In this document: piece by piece, positions 4,765 to 6,379 of the stretch
How the letters are laid out: every line of letters begins with the position of its first letter
How positions within the stretch are numbered: the first letter of the stretch is position 1
DNA from: Pseudomonadota bacterium
Lineage (GTDB): Bacteria > Pseudomonadota > Gammaproteobacteria > Burkholderiales > SG8-39
Length of the DNA: 6,379 bases
Assembly: GCA_021848555.1 (NCBI GenBank)
Contig: JAJZUN010000176.1
Span: forward strand, 1 to 6,379
Reading direction: 5' to 3'
Notes under the pieces: model-generated
What the model was told of the DNA's origin: nothing
Databases searched by the model: none
What the model saw: the letters and a program-made list of their open reading frames with translations, nothing else
Translations under genes and position numbers: made by a program

Positions 4765-6141
4765 TTAGAAAGGCAGTTCGGCACCGGGCTTGGCCGCGCC
4801 GAGCACCGTGCGGAATTCGGCCTGGATGCGCGCAATCGCTTCGGGCGTGTCGCCTTCGAAGCGCAGCACGATCACCGGCGTGGTGTTGGAGGCGCGCGCG
4901 AGGCCGAAGCCGTCGGCGTATTCCACGCGCAGGCCGTCGAGCTTGATGATTTCGCGCGCACCGGGGAAACGCGCTCTTTGCTGCAGTCTCGCGATCAGCC
5001 GGTGCGGTTCGCCCTCGGCCAGCTTCCAGTTGAGCTCGGGCGTGTTGACCGAGTCGGGCAGCGCGTCGAGCACCGCGTCCGGGTCGGGGTGGCGGCTCAG
5101 GATTTCCAGCAGGCGCGCGCCCACGTACTGCGCATCGTCGAAACCGTACCAGCGCTCGCCGAAGAAAATGTGCCCGCTCATTTCTCCGGCCAGGGCCGAA
5201 TGCAGCTCCTTCATTTTAGCCTTGACCAGCGAGTGCCCGGTCTTCCACATCACCGGCCTGCCGCCGCGCTCGGATATCCAGGAGGCGAGCCGGCGCGTGC
5301 ATTTCACGTCGTAGATGATTGGCGCGCCCGGATTGCGGCGGAGCACGTCGTCGGCGAACAGCATCAGCTGCCGGTCGGGATAAATGATATGGCCGCGCTT
5401 GGTGACCACGCCGAGGCGATCGCCGTCGCCGTCGAACGCGAGGCCCAGCTCGGCGTCGGAATCGCGCACCGCCGCGATCAGTTCCTGCAGATTCTCCGGC
5501 TTGGACGGATCCGGATGATGGTTGGGGAAATTGCCGTCCACTTCGCAGTAGAGCGGGGTCACCTTGCAGCCGAGGCGGCGGAACAGTTCGAGCGCGCTCG
5601 CGCCGGCGACACCGTTGCCGCAGTCGATGACGATGCGCATAGGCCGCGCGAGCTTGACGTCGCCGGCAATGCGCGCGAGGTAGGCTTCACGCACGTCGGT
5701 GGTCGAGTATTTGCCCGCGCCCTCGGCCAGATCGCCGCTTTCGATGCGCGCGCGCAGGCGCTGGATGTCGTCGAGCGCGAGCGTCACCCCACCGAGCACC
5801 ATCTTGAGCCCGTTGTATTCGGGGGGGTTGTGGCTGCCCGTCACCATGACCACGCTGCCGCAGTCGAGGTGATGCGCGGCGAAATAACCCATCGGCGTGG
5901 CCGCCATGCCGATGTCGATGACGTCGACCCCGGCTGCGGCGAGGCCCGCGGCGAGCGCCGCCGAAAGCTCGGGACCGGTCAACCTGCCGTCGCGGCCGAT
6001 GGCCACCGCGGTTTGCGCGCGCGCGCGCGCTTCGCTGCCCAGAGCGCGGCCGATGGCCCTGACGACTTCGGGCGTAAGCGCGGTAGCGACGATGCCGCGG
6101 ATGTCGTAGGCCTTGAAGATTTCGGCGGGAACGGAAGTCAT
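4765..6141 (-). CDS. Phosphomannomutase/phosphoglucomutase (AlgC/ManB type)
   Basis: This 458-residue enzyme interconverts mannose-6-P/mannose-1-P and glucose-6-P/glucose-1-P, feeding GDP-mannose and UDP/dTDP-glucose for exopolysaccharide, LPS and capsule synthesis. All four domains of the alpha-D-phosphohexomutase family are present. They carry the N-terminal PAEIFKAYDIRG, the phosphoserine loop VTGSHNPPEYNGLKM (Ser103), the metal loop AFDGDGDRLG (D237, D239, D241), the sugar-specificity loop GEMSGH (319-324), and the phosphate-binding loop RASNTTP (416-422). P. aeruginosa AlgC is 463 residues, so this is full length. ATG 6141 is preferred over an upstream in-frame TTG at 6165, because MTSVPAEIFKAYDIRG matches the family N-terminus; no strong ribosome binding site precedes it. 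Two slippage-prone tracts sit in the coding strand: (GC)8 at 6015-6030 (the Ala-Arg run near residue 40) and C7 at 5821-5827 inside the phosphoserine loop. The frame is intact. Whether it prefers mannose or glucose phosphates cannot be read from the sequence. Confidence 0.95.
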   Translation of the reverse strand: MTSVPAEIFKAYDIRGIVATALTPEVVRAIGRALGSEARARAQTAVAIGRDGRLTGPELSAALAAGLAAAGVDVIDIGMAATPMGYFAAHHLDCGSVVMVTGSHNPPEYNGLKMVLGGVTLALDDIQRLRARIESGDLAEGAGKYSTTDVREAYLARIAGDVKLARPMRIVIDCGNGVAGASALELFRRLGCKVTPLYCEVDGNFPNHHPDPSKPENLQELIAAVRDSDAELGLAFDGDGDRLGVVTKRGHIIYPDRQLMLFADDVLRRNPGAPIIYDVKCTRRLASWISERGGRPVMWKTGHSLVKAKMKELHSALAGEMSGHIFFGERWYGFDDAQYVGARLLEILSRHPDPDAVLDALPDSVNTPELNWKLAEGEPHRLIARLQQRARFPGAREIIKLDGLRVEYADGFGLARASNTTPVIVLRFEGDTPEAIARIQAEFRTVLGAAKPGAELPF

Positions 6142-6174
6142 AGTAGCGGCGACCTGTGTGTACAAAGGTGCGGC

Positions 6175-6180
6175 ATTTTA
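6175..6180 (-). promoter_or_regulatory. Possible -10 element for the phosphomannomutase gene
   Basis: On the minus strand TAAAAT (five of six matches to TATAAT) lies about 33 bases before ATG 6141, in the only AT-rich spot of the 112-base gap. No convincing -35 hexamer is found 16-18 bases further upstream, so this is a weak positional call. The rest of the gap (6181-6253) is GC-rich and holds only a loose CCGCT/AGCGG inverted repeat (6231-6235, 6246-6250) just past the upstream gene's stop. Confidence 0.25.
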
Positions 6181-6253
6181 ACCCGGAGCCGGCCGCGGAA
6201 ACGCGCCGCCACGCCACCCCAGCGTTCGCGCCGCTAGGGCCCCGGAGCGGAAT

Positions 6254-6379
6254 TCAATGCAATATCTTGGGCGCTTCGAGTGGGGCGTCGCGGCGCACCA
6301 CGGGCGCGGGCGCGTGCGAACCGTGGTGCAGCACCATGCGCCAGCCGCCGGCCGAGCGCAAATACACGTTGGTCGTGAC
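6254..6379 (-). CDS. NTF2/SnoaL-like domain protein, C-terminal 41 residues (5' end outside window)
   Basis: The minus strand is open from the window edge to a TGA at 6256-6254. The translation begins VTTNVYLRSAGGWRMVLHH and continues GSHAPAPVVRRDAPLEAPKILH. The pattern T-N-x-(Y/F)-x-R-x-x-G-G-W-R-(M/L)-V-x-H-H-G-S is typical of the last two strands of SnoaL-like/DUF4440 members of the NTF2 superfamily, small alpha-beta cone proteins that bind or isomerise small ligands. The residues that would define a function lie outside the window. It is upstream of the phosphomannomutase gene on the same strand, with a 112-base gap, so it may be a separate unit. It is too short to be in most automatic ORF calls; the call rests on the motif and an intact frame to the edge. 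Confidence 0.7.
   Translation of the reverse strand, partial: VTTNVYLRSAGGWRMVLHHGSHAPAPVVRRDAPLEAPKILH

Noticed and set aside
6142..6165. TTG start eight codons upstream for phosphomannomutase
   Set aside because: The ATG at 6141 matches the conserved family N-terminus, and no ribosome binding site favours the TTG.
4978..6237. Long open frame on the plus strand (about 419 codons) opposite phosphomannomutase
   Set aside because: The translation is low-complexity (His, Arg, Ala, Val, Glu-rich) and has no family motifs, while the minus strand encodes a complete, motif-perfect enzyme. It is a GC-bias shadow.
1..6379. Mobile elements, CRISPR, tRNA or phage-defence system
   Set aside because: No terminal inverted repeats, transposase or integrase motifs, regularly spaced repeats, tRNA cloverleaf or defence-type domains were seen on either strand.

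Overview
The window is a GC-rich, gene-dense piece of chromosome, probably from a betaproteobacterium (Burkholderiales or a relative). The evidence is the ugpC-ugpQ gene order, heavy GC at third codon positions, short intergenic gaps, and the style of several small proteins. That placement is inference; there is no rRNA, tRNA or lineage marker here. I see no phage, IS element, CRISPR array or tRNA.

Layout, left to right. (1) Positions 1-1357, plus strand: the 3' part of the glycerol-3-phosphate/glycerophosphodiester ABC importer ATPase (ugpC), then, after 17 bases, cytoplasmic glycerophosphodiester phosphodiesterase (ugpQ). Together they import glycerophosphodiesters and cleave them to glycerol-3-phosphate plus an alcohol. 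(2) Positions 1358-1464: a leader with a possible promoter and a small hairpin in front of a strong ribosome binding site. (3) Positions 1465-4124, plus strand: a small exported basic protein with a duplicated motif, an isoprenylcysteine methyltransferase-like membrane protein, a winged-helix/GNAT chimera, a glutathione S-transferase, and a PaaI-type hotdog thioesterase. Gaps between them are 34, 23, 18 and 56 bases, so at least part of the set is probably co-transcribed, but the products do not form an obvious pathway. (4) Positions 4125-4212: a convergent intergenic region with two hairpins. (5) Positions 4213-6379, minus strand: a carboxymuconolactone decarboxylase (CMD)-like protein downstream of phosphomannomutase/phosphoglucomutase (algC/manB type), preceded by the 3' end of an NTF2/SnoaL-like gene.

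Most of the content is ordinary housekeeping and accessory metabolism. The one architecture that deserves attention is the gene at 2431-2994. An apparently complete small winged-helix protein is joined in frame to a YpeA-like GNAT acetyltransferase that lacks its N-terminal half and has a changed acetyl-CoA loop (RGRSYG where the family has RGRGxG). It is either a neofunctionalised chimera or a decaying fusion. The secreted, aromatic-free repeat protein at 1465-1800 is the second item of interest.
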